Shown piece by piece: positions 26,437-35,377 of a stretch of 58,409 nt of DNA. The notes under the pieces were generated by a model that saw only the letters and a program-made list of their open reading frames with translations, had not been told where the DNA came from and did no database searches. Each line of letters opens with the position of its first letter. The first letter of the stretch is position 1. Made by a program: the position numbers and the translations under genes. Source of the DNA: Pedobacter nototheniae (lineage in GTDB: Bacteria; Bacteroidota; Bacteroidia; Sphingobacteriales; Sphingobacteriaceae). The stretch lies in contig NZ_RQRS01000033.1 in NCBI RefSeq assembly GCF_004335085.1, positions 1 through 58,409 of the forward strand. The letters run 5' to 3'.

Positions 26437-28860
26437 ATGAAAAATTACAAGCACATTTTAAGGCTTTTCTGCCTTTCTATATTCTTGCTGGCCGACGATG
26501 TTTGCGCACAGGAAAAAAAAACCAGCATATCAGGCCAGGTTAAAGAGGCCAAAAACAAACTCACTTTACCTTATGCCAATATCATTCTTAAAAAAGTTGG
26601 AGATGATAAATTTTCTGGCGGAACCATTTCCGATGACCAGGGACGTTTTGTAATGAAGGATGTTAATCCTGGCAACTATCACCTTCAGGTGAGCATTGTG
26701 GGTTATATGCCTTTTCAAAAGGAAATCACCGTTGGCAGTTTAAGCCCCTTTATTGATTTGGGTATTATCGAACTTACCGAAGATGCTCAAAATCTGCAAA
26801 CCGTAACGGTACAAGGCACAAGCAATGATGGGCTTTCGTCAAAACTGGATAAAAAAACCTTCGATTTAAGCAAAAACACGAGCCAGTTAGGCGGTTCTGT
26901 TTTGCAAGCGATGCAAAATCTCCCGGGCATTAGCATTCAGGATGGAAAAGTGCAACTCCGTGGTAACGATAAAATTGCGGTATTAATCGATGGAAAACAA
27001 AATGCTATTACTGGTTTCGGTAGTCAAACAGGATTGGATAATATTCCTGCATCAGCCATTGAAAGAATTGAAATCATCAACAATCCGTCCTCAAAATACG
27101 ATGCAAACGGTAATGCCGGAATTTTAAACATCATTTATAAAAAAAATAAACAAGAGGGTTTTAATGGTAAGGTTGGTTTAACAACTGGTCTTGGTGCAAT
27201 TTGGTTGAGAAAAGAAAACCTGCCGGGAATTAGCCCTCAATATCAGTCAACACCGAAAATTAATCCATCATTATCGCTTAATTATAGAAAAGATAAGCTT
27301 AACACTTTTGTTCAGGCCGATTATTTATACACGCAAACCTTAAACAAAAACGAGTTTTCGCAACGCATTTACACCGATGGAACAATATTAAACCAACAGG
27401 TAAAACGCAACAGAACCACCACTTTTACCACAGTAAAATCGGGTTTTGATTATAACCCAAATGACCACAATAGCTTTATCATATCTGGCTTTTTCAACCG
27501 TGAAAAAATCGGCGATTTAGGCGATATTCCATATTTCAATAGCGATTATTCTGTGAGAAATCGATTATGGCAATTTGTTGAAGATGAAGTAAAATATACC
27601 GCAACGGGCTCTGCAAACTATCAACATAAATTTGTCCAACCCGGACATACTTTAAGTGCTGGTTTCAATTATACCTGGCATAGGGAAGATGAAAAGTATT
27701 TTTTCAAAAACATTATGCCAACCTTTACTGGAGAGGATTCATTTAAGCTTTTGTCTGATGAGCATGTTGCCGATTTAAACATCGATTATATACGCCCGTT
27801 AAAACAAGGCCGCATTGAGGCTGGCTTAAAATATAGAAACCGCTTTATCCCAACGGATATGCAGTTTTTCCCTGGCATAAATTCGCCCATTGATGTAAAC
27901 GCTGGCGGTTGGGCAGATTATAGTGAACAAATTCCTGCCGTATATGGAAACTACGTTTACGAAGATAAAAACATTGAGCTTGAGGCGGGTTTACGCGTTG
28001 AATACGTTAAGGTAGATTACAAGGTAAATCCGAACCATAATACGTATAAAAGTGACGGTTATGAGTATTTTAGACCATTTCCGAACTTAAGACTTGCTTA
28101 CAAAATTAACGAGCGCAATAGGTTATCTGCATTTTACAGTCAAAGGGTTGATAGGCCAAATGAGGTAGACATCAGAATATTTCCAAAGTATGATGAGCCT
28201 GAGCTTTTAAAGGTTGGCAACCCTACTTTAAGACCTCAGTTTACCCACATGATGGAACTGGGCTATAAAAACAATTGGGAAAAAGGTTATTTCTATCTCT
28301 CCGGATTTCATAAAATTGTAAATGGAACAATTACCAGAATAGCGACAATTGTCCCCGGTAATACCATTGTTTATAACATTTTCCAAAATGCCGGAAGAAG
28401 CTACAATACCGGAGGCGAATTATTAATTCAGCAGGAATTAACACCATGGATATCTATGAGCATTAGCAGTACCATTTACCAAAATACCATCAATGCTTTT
28501 ACGGTCCAAAACCAATATCCAGTACCAACAACTTATAGCATTCGAAAAGAATCTATATTATCTGGAAACCTGAAGTGGAATGCGCAATTAAAACTGGATA
28601 AGAACACAGACATCCAACTTTCGGCTACCTACCTCGCTCCCGATTTAATTCCACAAGGAAAAATTGGCTCGAGATTTTCTGCTGATTTAGGCATAAAAAA
28701 ACAGATCCAAAATGGAAAAGGTGAGCTATTTTTAAATGGTAACGATATTTTTAATACACTAAAAATTAAAAGGGATATCAATGGAAATGGATTTCGTTTA
28801 ACGAGCACAGATTATTATGAAACACAGATTTTTAGATTAGGTTACAGTTATAAATTTTAA
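26437..28860 (+). CDS. TonB-dependent outer-membrane receptor (OMP_b-brl_3 type), copy 2
   Basis: The 807-aa protein has a signal peptide (ending DVCAQ), a CarboxypepD_reg-like domain (about 33-115, TSISGQVKEAKNKLTLPYAN), a plug (VQLRGNDKIAVLIDGKQ, IEIINNPSSKYDANGNAGI) and a barrel with the TonB-receptor family ending LGYSYKF. It has the same architecture as the gene upstream but is clearly diverged, so the duplication is old. The pair closes the envelope regulon on the right. An RR1-type promoter and a 5' hairpin precede it. Confidence 0.88.
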   Translation: MKNYKHILRLFCLSIFLLADDVCAQEKKTSISGQVKEAKNKLTLPYANIILKKVGDDKFSGGTISDDQGRFVMKDVNPGNYHLQVSIVGYMPFQKEITVGSLSPFIDLGIIELTEDAQNLQTVTVQGTSNDGLSSKLDKKTFDLSKNTSQLGGSVLQAMQNLPGISIQDGKVQLRGNDKIAVLIDGKQNAITGFGSQTGLDNIPASAIERIEIINNPSSKYDANGNAGILNIIYKKNKQEGFNGKVGLTTGLGAIWLRKENLPGISPQYQSTPKINPSLSLNYRKDKLNTFVQADYLYTQTLNKNEFSQRIYTDGTILNQQVKRNRTTTFTTVKSGFDYNPNDHNSFIISGFFNREKIGDLGDIPYFNSDYSVRNRLWQFVEDEVKYTATGSANYQHKFVQPGHTLSAGFNYTWHREDEKYFFKNIMPTFTGEDSFKLLSDEHVADLNIDYIRPLKQGRIEAGLKYRNRFIPTDMQFFPGINSPIDVNAGGWADYSEQIPAVYGNYVYEDKNIELEAGLRVEYVKVDYKVNPNHNTYKSDGYEYFRPFPNLRLAYKINERNRLSAFYSQRVDRPNEVDIRIFPKYDEPELLKVGNPTLRPQFTHMMELGYKNNWEKGYFYLSGFHKIVNGTITRIATIVPGNTIVYNIFQNAGRSYNTGGELLIQQELTPWISMSISSTIYQNTINAFTVQNQYPVPTTYSIRKESILSGNLKWNAQLKLDKNTDIQLSATYLAPDLIPQGKIGSRFSADLGIKKQIQNGKGELFLNGNDIFNTLKIKRDINGNGFRLTSTDYYETQIFRLGYSYKF

Positions 28861-28928
28861 AGGTCTGCTTTTTATCTGCTAATAATTATGAATACCAAAA
28901 ACTCAGATGGTGCGGTCAGTTAAAATGA
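28861..28928. other. junction region between receptor copy 2 and the gene graveyard
   Basis: These 68 bases follow the receptor stop and carry no gene. They abut the PAP2 remnant and lie at the apparent left edge of the more GC-rich 29-44 kb block. Confidence 0.4.
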
Positions 28929-29137
28929 TCACCTGAAATAAAGAAAGTCAAAATACTTATGCGCCGGTGCAAACTGCTCATAGTCATCGACGTGCGCGGC
29001 AAAACGGGGATGATCTTCCTGAAGTTCATCTTTTGGACTGATATCAAGCTGTTTGAGCTCCAGTTTGTTGTGGAAAGCTAAAAAACGGTAACCCATCGGG
29101 ACTACAGGCAATATAAACCTTATCGCACTGATCCGGC
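28929..29137 (-). pseudogene. remnant of a signal-peptide PAP2 phosphatase
   Basis: The frame LKQLDISPKDELQEDHPRFA, then AHVDDYEQFAPA, matches residues about 70-110 of the intact PAP2 at 19077-19871 (LKQLDVSTKGELQEDHPLFA, then AHVDDYLQFAPA). Upstream, RFILPVVPMGYRF matches its FIPPVVLAGYGF. Homology stops abruptly after QFAPA and there is no start codon, so both the signal peptide and all catalytic motifs are missing. The piece is diverged from 19077, so it is a relic of a different PAP2 gene, not a recent copy. Confidence 0.8.
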
Positions 29138-29157
29138 TTTATTAATTTGAAGGTCTC

Positions 29158-29179
29158 TCTACAGCCTTGAAGCTGTAGA
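29158..29179. terminator. small perfect hairpin in the relic region
   Basis: TCTACAGC and GCTGTAGA form a perfect 8-bp stem with the loop CTTGAA, between the PAP2 and dsbD remnants. It may be a leftover terminator or part of the sequence that replaced the 3' end of dsbD; neither strand has a proper T-run after it. Confidence 0.3.
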
Positions 29180-29253
29180 ATCCATCAGAATTTCAGGAGC
29201 GAACGCTGCAGCGCCCTACAGGGTATTGCAAAACGGCGAAAAGAAGAACGGAT

Positions 29254-29974
29254 AATAAATACCGGTTTATTAATTTGCTTTGCCTGCCTAATACCTTCCT
29301 TATATCCAAAATAGGCATCAAGTCTGAGTGGGGCATGGAATTTAATGCCATCTTTGGGCGGTCCATTTCCTAAGCTTACCGGCGCAGATTTAACTGCTAG
29401 TAGCCCCGCGGTATAAAGGTCGAAATACTGTGTACCTTGGGTAGGGAGAAACGCAGATACACTTTTTAAGGGTACACCCCACATGCCCGAGATGAGAATC
29501 ACGGTAAATGCAAGTACAACTACAGCGCATCAGCACCAAATATAATGGTAACCAGCAGTCCTAATACCACATAAATCAAGATTATGAAAAACCCGTAAAG
29601 CGATGCCTTCCAAAAAGCCCTTTCCTTTTCTGCACCTTTTGTAAAAAAACTAACGGCTAAGGGAAGTATTGGAAAGACGCACGGCATCAATAGGGCCGCC
29701 GTGCCACCGACAAAACTGGCCAAAAAAATTCCCCAGATGGTTCTGAGCTCCGCTTTCTGTGCCACAGGTACTTTTGTTTGCAATATAGCACCTGATTTTG
29801 CGCAATCTTTCGAAACAGGGCTTTTAATTGTTGCGGCGGAACCCTCTGGAAAACCTTTGATTTCGGTAAAAACAAGTTCATCAGGAGTCTTTTCCTGCTG
29901 CCTGCCCTGCAGAATATGTGCCGTAGCAAAGAGCAATAGCGTCCCAGGACAAATCTTTTTAGGTTTATCATCAT
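29254..29974 (-). pseudogene. dsbD: decayed protein-disulfide reductase DsbD
   Basis: Three faults are visible. First, a one-base deletion near 29940 separates the start (MMINLKRFVLG) from the rest of the signal peptide (LLLFATAHI). Second, the membrane part (FLASFVGGTAALLMPCVFPI, ...LGLLVTIIFGADAL) stops at a TAG around 29520 and the sequence resumes in another frame with ISGMWGVPLKSVSAFLP, skipping most of the later transmembrane helices. Third, the thioredoxin part ends at NKPVFI, just before the expected CxxC. DsbD would have passed electrons to periplasmic thioredoxins. It lies 36 bases after DUF3570, apparently as the former last gene of the redox operon. Confidence 0.85.
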
Positions 29975-30010
29975 CAGAATTATATGTGTGCGTTATTGTT
30001 TTAACGAGCC

Positions 30011-31222
30011 TTATTTAAACTTGAGGTTCAATGAAACGATATCGGAAACCAGGCTTGTTGAACGCGAGTAGTGGCCATACCTCAACTCGAGCATATTCAG
30101 TCTTTGCCAGCCAAAAACACCCTTAGGGGGCGCAAAGCGAATACCTGCGCCATAAAAATCACTGGTAAGTGTCGATAGGTCATAATCGCTGGTAAAATAT
30201 TGTTCGGATGGCGAATGCTGGCCATAAGGTGCAAAGTATTTGGTTCCCACCTGATTGTTATAACGATAAAAAGGGCTTATAGAAAAGAATGAATTGATCT
30301 TTATCGGTATTTCAAGCTCTGCAGTATGCGCCCTTATTCCCCAGTTATCCATATAATAACGGTAAAAAGTCCGGATCACAAAACGGTCATCCAAAAAGTA
30401 GTTCATGCGTAATCCGATAGGAAGTTTGTAACGCTTATCGGGCAGAGTTTCTGAACGCAGCGAACCATCGGTAAAATAATCACGCTGGTATCTGGTGGCG
30501 AGCAAGCCTTTCTGATAGGATGGTTCCAGGATCAATGAAGCCTGAAATTTCTGCGAAATTACCTGCGAGAGCGAAAAGGATGCACTGAATGAATTTCTTG
30601 GCGCAGTATCATATTGTTCCCCGCCCCTCCCGGTATTACCCGTTCGCAGTTCTACTGGCAAGATGACCGTCCACTGATCCAAAAATGCCTGGAGCTTAAA
30701 GTCGAACTGGGTATTTTTATCTTTTGATAATCGGGTCAGATCGAAAGCTGCTCCCATTGACTGGTAATCGAACTCTGTTGAATAGGATCCTGTGAAACCA
30801 AAGGAATTCCCGGTTTCTTCATTGGAGTGTGTCCATTTTAAGGAAGGATAAATACGGGTATCTGCTGAAGATGCTGAAGAAATGGTATTCATATCGATTT
30901 TATCTGAAGATGCCGAAGTATAATGATCTACTCCAAGCTCAAAAAGAAAAGTATTTTTTCTGCCCCTCTTATTGAATTTGGACATCTGCAGGTCGATGGT
31001 GTTGGCAAAATCGCTCAGTTTCTCTGTGCCTATCCCCCCTGTAACGGCAGAATTATTTCCATTTTGGTGGTAATATGCCGAAACCAGGTTAATCTCATCG
31101 ATTTTAAGTTTTCTCGACTGGTACTTACTGCTGTCTGCTTTTGCAGGTTCAGGCCTGGTTTGCGCATAAGTGCTCAATATACCGAAGTACATAAAAAGCA
31201 CATGAAGATATATTTTTTTCAT
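30011..31222 (-). CDS. DUF3570 outer-membrane beta-barrel protein
   Basis: The 403-aa protein has a signal peptide (ending STYAQ) and then a DUF3570 barrel: KLKIDEINLVSAYYHQNGNNS at the N-terminus, repeated aromatic-polar strands, and the closing LRYGHYSRSTSL with terminal LNLKFK. DUF3570 proteins occur with DUF4266, ApbE and thioredoxin-like genes; their function is unknown. It is 13 bases downstream of DUF4266 in an operon headed by a Rieske protein, which suggests an outer-membrane component of an extracytoplasmic electron-transfer or metallocentre pathway. Confidence 0.88.
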   Translation of the reverse strand: MKKIYLHVLFMYFGILSTYAQTRPEPAKADSSKYQSRKLKIDEINLVSAYYHQNGNNSAVTGGIGTEKLSDFANTIDLQMSKFNKRGRKNTFLFELGVDHYTSASSDKIDMNTISSASSADTRIYPSLKWTHSNEETGNSFGFTGSYSTEFDYQSMGAAFDLTRLSKDKNTQFDFKLQAFLDQWTVILPVELRTGNTGRGGEQYDTAPRNSFSASFSLSQVISQKFQASLILEPSYQKGLLATRYQRDYFTDGSLRSETLPDKRYKLPIGLRMNYFLDDRFVIRTFYRYYMDNWGIRAHTAELEIPIKINSFFSISPFYRYNNQVGTKYFAPYGQHSPSEQYFTSDYDLSTLTSDFYGAGIRFAPPKGVFGWQRLNMLELRYGHYSRSTSLVSDIVSLNLKFK

Positions 31223-31235
31223 TTTCTGATCCTAA

Positions 31236-31466
31236 TTAGTTACAGCCACAACCGCCACCACTCTTGCCACCATTTGCACCTGAGGCGCCCTCGCGGTAAA
31301 GCTGAAAACTCTGTTCAAATTTCTGGGCCTTTCGGGCTGAAAGGATCATGTCGGCATCATTAATCTTGTTTTTTTGATAAGGTTTTACGCTGCTGCAGGC
31401 AGTTAGCATACTGCTTAGTAGAGTTACGGCAAGCAAGGAAAGGACAACTGTTCTGGAAATTTTCAT
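31236..31466 (-). CDS. DUF4266 small lipoprotein with Gly/Cys-rich tail
   Basis: This 76-aa lipoprotein (Cys24 in MLTAC) has the DUF4266 core (PYQKNKINDADMIL, KFEQSFQLYREGASG) and a C-terminal tail GGKSGGGCGCN. The pair of Cys in a flexible Gly tail could bind a metal or receive a modification; this is inference. It is 2 bases after apbE and 13 before DUF3570, the classic ApbE-DUF4266-DUF3570 order. It lacks the canonical FMN-binding motif of known ApbE substrates, so the flavinylated partner remains unidentified. Confidence 0.85.
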   Translation of the reverse strand: MKISRTVVLSLLAVTLLSSMLTACSSVKPYQKNKINDADMILSARKAQKFEQSFQLYREGASGANGGKSGGGCGCN

Positions 31467-31468
31467 AT

Positions 31469-32401
31469 TTATATCACATTAATATTGTTTGAGGTATACA
31501 TCCGATCATTATCATCGATAACGATACAGGCCACTTGTTTAATCTGGTTAATCAGCTCCAGCCCTATTTTTACGCCCATTACCACAACCGGCGTAGCCAG
31601 GGCATCAGCAAGCTCGGCACTTGGGCAGATGATGCTCACACTTTTTACACCGCTTACCGGCAGTCCGGTTTTGGGATCTATGGTATGGGAATAGCGTTTG
31701 CCATTGATCGTCACAAATTTTTCGTAACTGCCCGAAGTGGCAATGGCAATGTCACTGATCTTTAGTGCAGAAAACGGTCTATCGGTCTGTTCGGGGTCCG
31801 CAATACCCACGGTCCATGGATGACCGGTACTTTGAGTCCCCCAGGTAATCAGATCTCCTGCCGCATTCACAATCCCGCTTTTGATGCTCAGTTTTTGTAG
31901 CACCAATTTTGCCTTATCGGCTGCATAGCCTTTCCCTATTCCGCCAAAACCGATACGCATGCCTTTATTTTTTAAAAACACAGTCGATTCCTCCTTATTC
32001 AGCACCATATTTCTGTAATCGATGAGTCCAACAGACTCCAGCGCGGTTGCTTCATCAGGAAGACTGGTCATACCCGGATCAAAGTTCCAGAGCCTTTTAT
32101 CTATCGATCCGTAAGTAATATCAAAAGCCCCATCTGTAATTTCTGATATCCTGACAGACCGCTCAATAAGACTGATCACTTCCTCGTCTACTTTTACCGG
32201 ACTTAAACCGGCATGTTCGTTTATCAGACTGGTTTGGCTGAGATCGCTGAAAGTGGTGAGCAGGTATTCTATCCTTCGCACTTCATCTATTGCGGCATCT
32301 ATGGCCACATTGCCCTCCTGCTCGTGCTCAGCGATCACAGTAAACTCAAACCGGTTTCCCATGAGTTTTAGTATCCGGTTTACAGAAACAGCTTTAGCCA
32401 T
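31469..32401 (-). CDS. apbE: FAD:protein FMN transferase (ApbE family)
   Basis: The 310-aa protein has ApbE hallmarks: GFGGIGKGYAADKAK, AAGDLITWGTQ, HTIDPKTGLPV and a late DALATPVVVMG. ApbE transfers FMN from FAD to a Thr/Ser of exported proteins. No signal peptide or lipobox is present at the N-terminus (MAKAVSVNRIL), unlike periplasmic ApbE proteins, so export or a cytoplasmic location is open. It lies 8 bases after the thioredoxin gene and 2 before DUF4266. Its substrate is probably encoded in this operon or elsewhere. Confidence 0.92.
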   Translation of the reverse strand: MAKAVSVNRILKLMGNRFEFTVIAEHEQEGNVAIDAAIDEVRRIEYLLTTFSDLSQTSLINEHAGLSPVKVDEEVISLIERSVRISEITDGAFDITYGSIDKRLWNFDPGMTSLPDEATALESVGLIDYRNMVLNKEESTVFLKNKGMRIGFGGIGKGYAADKAKLVLQKLSIKSGIVNAAGDLITWGTQSTGHPWTVGIADPEQTDRPFSALKISDIAIATSGSYEKFVTINGKRYSHTIDPKTGLPVSGVKSVSIICPSAELADALATPVVVMGVKIGLELINQIKQVACIVIDDNDRMYTSNNINVI

Positions 32402-32409
32402 TCTGAGCT

Positions 32410-32838
32410 TTATTTTTTTAGTTTATCGATTTCGGAAACAAAAGCCTGCGGACTTTCATCAGGAAATCCGTCCCAGCTTTTGAGCACCTTTCCATTTTCA
32501 TCAACCAGAACCGTGTATGGAAACTTACCGTCCTTATTGTACAACTCGGCCAGTGATTCGTTAAGTTTAATTTGTTCCTTAGGAAGCTGGTTTTTCTTCT
32601 GCCTTGGAAAATCTGCCCTTACGAGTAAAAGATTGGCAGCAGCATATTGTTCAAAACTTTCGGATTCTAAAATCTCTTTGCGCAGGCGGATGCAGGGACC
32701 GCACCAATCGGATCCGGAAAAATTGATGAGGATCTGTTTATGTGTGGTCTTAGCCTGTTTCTGCGCTTCTGTAAAGTTTACCATCCATGATGCCGGAATG
32801 GTCAATAGCCCCAATAGGGCAACAAAAAGTAGTTTCAT
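32410..32838 (-). CDS. exported thioredoxin-family protein
   Basis: The 142-aa protein has an N-terminal signal helix (residues 2-18) and a thioredoxin fold with active site WCGPC (Cys46, Cys49) and cis-Pro region FPYTVLVDENGKV. Placement between the Rieske and ApbE genes, with a broken dsbD at the operon end, suggests it was reduced by that DsbD and handled disulfides or metal-site thiols in the periplasm. Gaps to neighbours are 4 and 8 bases. Confidence 0.9.
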   Translation of the reverse strand: MKLLFVALLGLLTIPASWMVNFTEAQKQAKTTHKQILINFSGSDWCGPCIRLRKEILESESFEQYAAANLLLVRADFPRQKKNQLPKEQIKLNESLAELYNKDGKFPYTVLVDENGKVLKSWDGFPDESPQAFVSEIDKLKK

Positions 32839-32842
32839 AATC

Positions 32843-33268
32843 TTAAGAATAAACTTTTAAAGTAGTCCCGGTAAGCTGGGTATTATAAACGGTTAAGGCG
32901 CGTGATGCTGGTCCATTGGTTACTGCGCCGTTTTCAGAAAAGGTTGCGCCATGGTTGGGGCAGTAAAAGCGGCTGTTTGCCGATTGGTAAGTCAAGGTAT
33001 AGCTTTCATGTGTGCACGATCGCTGTACAGCAATATAAGCCCCTGTTTTTGTTTTAGCGACAATAACACCATTTGATACCAAAGATCCACCATTGCTTAG
33101 TAGAGCTGCATTGGCAGCGAGGCTTAAATCGAGCGTAAAGTTTACGCCAGTTGGCCCGGTTGTATCCGTAGTGCTGTTGCCATCGGTTTTTTTGCAACCG
33201 ATACAGTTTATAATTGCGAAGGCCGCTGCACTCATCCCGATGCTGTTAAGAAAATCTTTCCTGTCCAT
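32843..33268 (-). CDS. exported Rieske [2Fe-2S] protein
   Basis: The 141-aa protein starts with a Tat-like leader (DRKDFLNSIG, then a hydrophobic stretch) and a Cys25 that could be lipidated (CIGC). The Rieske site is complete: Cys85/His87 (SCTHES) and Cys103/His106 (YCPNHGATF). Small standalone Rieske proteins serve as periplasmic electron carriers. It is the first gene of the redox operon; an RR2-type promoter lies about 190-230 bases upstream, leaving a long 5' UTR. Confidence 0.9.
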   Translation of the reverse strand: MDRKDFLNSIGMSAAAFAIINCIGCKKTDGNSTTDTTGPTGVNFTLDLSLAANAALLSNGGSLVSNGVIVAKTKTGAYIAVQRSCTHESYTLTYQSANSRFYCPNHGATFSENGAVTNGPASRALTVYNTQLTGTTLKVYS

Positions 33269-33458
33269 ATTCTTTTTATAGTTAAAATGCGTAATGCAAT
33301 GAAATATTCGGGCAATGTCCCGATGGATAACCTTTTGGTATCGACGGGATGTAGTGAATAAAATCTGTGTAAAAATTCTATCTATAAAAAGGCTTTAGGT
33401 TTCCGCGTGCTTCAGCTACTGATTGATGAATGAGTTTTAAAAAAACAATAACTTGTAA

Positions 33459-33495
33459 CAAAACTATAGACAAAGTCTGAAGACATCCTGAAGTT
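33459..33495 (-). promoter_or_regulatory. RR2-type promoter of the Rieske redox operon
   Basis: On the minus strand CTTCAG repeats (33477-33495, starts 11 bp apart) are followed by TAGTTTTG at 33459-33466, a perfect TAnnTTTG match at the standard 13-bp offset. It is identical in design to the RR2 and HD2 promoters 10 kb away. The start is predicted near 33452, about 185 bases before the ATG. Confidence 0.65.
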
Positions 33496-33550
33496 TTGAA
33501 TTAAAATTTGTTAAATATTTGTTAATCATATTTTTACCAAATGAGACGAC

Positions 33551-34243
33551 TTAAGTAATTAGTCTTGCGATCAGGAATGCTGCCGCGGCAGCAATCAGAC
33601 CTATCGCTGTCACTTTAAAAGCACCCTTTATTGGCGGTTGGCCGGTTACACGGCTTTTAAAATAGCCAAATACAAAAAGACAGATGGTGGTCAGTATAGC
33701 GGAGAGGATCAGCCCATCCTGCGGCATTGAAGTAAAAAAATAAGCTGACAAGGGCAGCATACCGCCCACACAGTAAGAAAACCCGATGGTAAGGGCACTG
33801 TTGCGTGCCCTGTTGATATCCGGTCTCTCCAGGCCAAGTTCAAACTTCATCATAAAATCTACCCAGTGGTCTTTATTCCTACTCAACTGATCTACGATGA
33901 GGTCCTGTGCCTTTTCGTCCAGCCCATATTCGGCAAAGATTTCCTTTACCTCTTCTTTTTCCTTTTCGGGCACATTTTCTACCTCAAGGTATTCCCTTTT
34001 TAGCTCACTTTCATAATGCTCTTGCTCTGTTTTACCGGCCAGGTAACCACCCAGCCCCATGGCGATGCAACCTGCAATGATCTCGGCAATGCCGGCGGTA
34101 ATGATAATGGAATTGCTGCTTACCGCGGCGCTCAGGCCGGCGGCAAGTGCAAATGGAACGGTGAGCCCATCACTCATCCCGATAACAATATCGGAAATGA
34201 ATGCTGAGCTTTTTAAATGCTTTTCATCATGTGGATTATTCAT
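33551..34243 (-). CDS. VIT1/CCC1-family metal transporter
   Basis: The 230-aa protein has the CCC1/VIT layout: TM1-2 (DIVIGMSDGLTVPFALAAGL; IAEIIAGCIAMGLGGYLAG), a cytosolic acidic Glu-rich metal-binding loop (about 75-140, EKEKEEVKEIFAEYG), then three C-terminal helices. These proteins move Fe2+/Mn2+ out of the cytosol. It overlaps the adaptor gene by 8 bases and ends the metal-efflux operon, adding an iron or manganese branch to a CusA-type pump. Confidence 0.9.
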   Translation of the reverse strand: MNNPHDEKHLKSSAFISDIVIGMSDGLTVPFALAAGLSAAVSSNSIIITAGIAEIIAGCIAMGLGGYLAGKTEQEHYESELKREYLEVENVPEKEKEEVKEIFAEYGLDEKAQDLIVDQLSRNKDHWVDFMMKFELGLERPDINRARNSALTIGFSYCVGGMLPLSAYFFTSMPQDGLILSAILTTICLFVFGYFKSRVTGQPPIKGAFKVTAIGLIAAAAAFLIARLIT

Positions 34244-35366
34244 CAGCTTTATTTTTAAGTTTCATGAGCAGTGTGTAAGCGCCCCTGATCACAATCGGTT
34301 TTCCTTTTAAGGTCTCCGCATCTTTGATTTCGGTCCTTGCTGACTCGCTTTTACCGCTTTCGACTGGAGTCATTTTGAACTTATCAGGGGCGATTGCCAC
34401 AAAGATGTATTGATTGCCTTCGAAATCAACCAGCGCCTCATCGGGGAGCGTGGATGAGTTATTATTGGTGGCCCGGATATCTGCATTCATATACATACCA
34501 GGGATCAGCGCCTTATCATAGTTTTCAAAATGGCAGTGAACCTCCGCCAGGTGGTCTGCCGATAGATCTTTGCTGATCAAAATAATCTCGCAATCATACT
34601 TTTTCCCGGGATTATTGTTGCTGTAGGCTTTGAGTTTTTGGCCAATGACCAGCTTTGGCAGATCCTTTTCAAAAACCTTAAGGTTAAGGTGTATATCGGC
34701 CGGGTTCACCAGCTCAAAAAGCACATCAGAAGGGTTTACATATTTACCGATATTCACGTTCACCTTCGATACAAAGCCGGTAATGGGAGAATATAAATTT
34801 ATTCTTCTGGAAATATTCCGCTCGGTAAGCCTGGGGGCATTGATATTGATCAGGCCCAGTTTTTCATCCAGTGCACCCAAACTGATGCGCAGGGTTTTAT
34901 AGTCTGCCTCTGCCTGTTGAAACACCTTGTTGCTGCTGGCCTGGCTCTGGTTCAGTTCTTTCTGACGAAGGTACTCCCGCTGGGCAAATTCGAGTTTAGC
35001 CTTTATCGTCAGGTAATCCTGCTGCATCTGGATATACTGCTGATCTTCCATTTCTGCGATGGCCTCCCCCTTGACCACGCGCATACCCGGCAAAAGCTTG
35101 GTAGAACGCAGATAGCCACCAAGTGGCATACTTATAGAAACCATATTCTGGGGCGGCACATCTATGCTCCCGTTTACCCTGATCACTTCCGCAATATCTT
35201 GGTTTTCTATCTGACCGGTTTTGATTCCCGCATTTTTTAACTGGGGTGAAGTCAGTGCGACTACATCAGTTTGATCGGTGTGATCTGCTGCCTTTTCAGG
35301 TGCTGCTTTCTTTTGGCTGCAGGCTGTAAAAAGCAATATGACGAAGATTGGAATTATATTTTTCAT
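34236..35366 (-). CDS. RND metal-efflux periplasmic adaptor lipoprotein (CusB/CzcB-like)
   Basis: The 376-aa adaptor has a lipobox (LLFTAC, Cys16), barrel-sandwich halves (VSISMPLGGYLRSTKLLPGM; INLYSPITGFVSKVNVNIGK), an alpha-hairpin (about 105-165) and a beta-barrel domain with PGMYMNADIRATN. A CusB-type metal motif of three Met is not obvious, so the metal is undecided. The ATG is 11 bases downstream of the 51-aa ORF and the gene overlaps the VIT gene. It partners the CusA-TolC fusion. Confidence 0.9.
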   Translation of the reverse strand: MKNIIPIFVILLFTACSQKKAAPEKAADHTDQTDVVALTSPQLKNAGIKTGQIENQDIAEVIRVNGSIDVPPQNMVSISMPLGGYLRSTKLLPGMRVVKGEAIAEMEDQQYIQMQQDYLTIKAKLEFAQREYLRQKELNQSQASSNKVFQQAEADYKTLRISLGALDEKLGLININAPRLTERNISRRINLYSPITGFVSKVNVNIGKYVNPSDVLFELVNPADIHLNLKVFEKDLPKLVIGQKLKAYSNNNPGKKYDCEIILISKDLSADHLAEVHCHFENYDKALIPGMYMNADIRATNNNSSTLPDEALVDFEGNQYIFVAIAPDKFKMTPVESGKSESARTEIKDAETLKGKPIVIRGAYTLLMKLKNKADE

Positions 35367-35377
35367 CCTTATAGGGT

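Noticed and set aside
33310..33330. Short GGGC...GCCC-like hairpin upstream of the Rieske gene
   Set aside because: A 4-5 bp stem only, in the 5' UTR, with no consistent structure.
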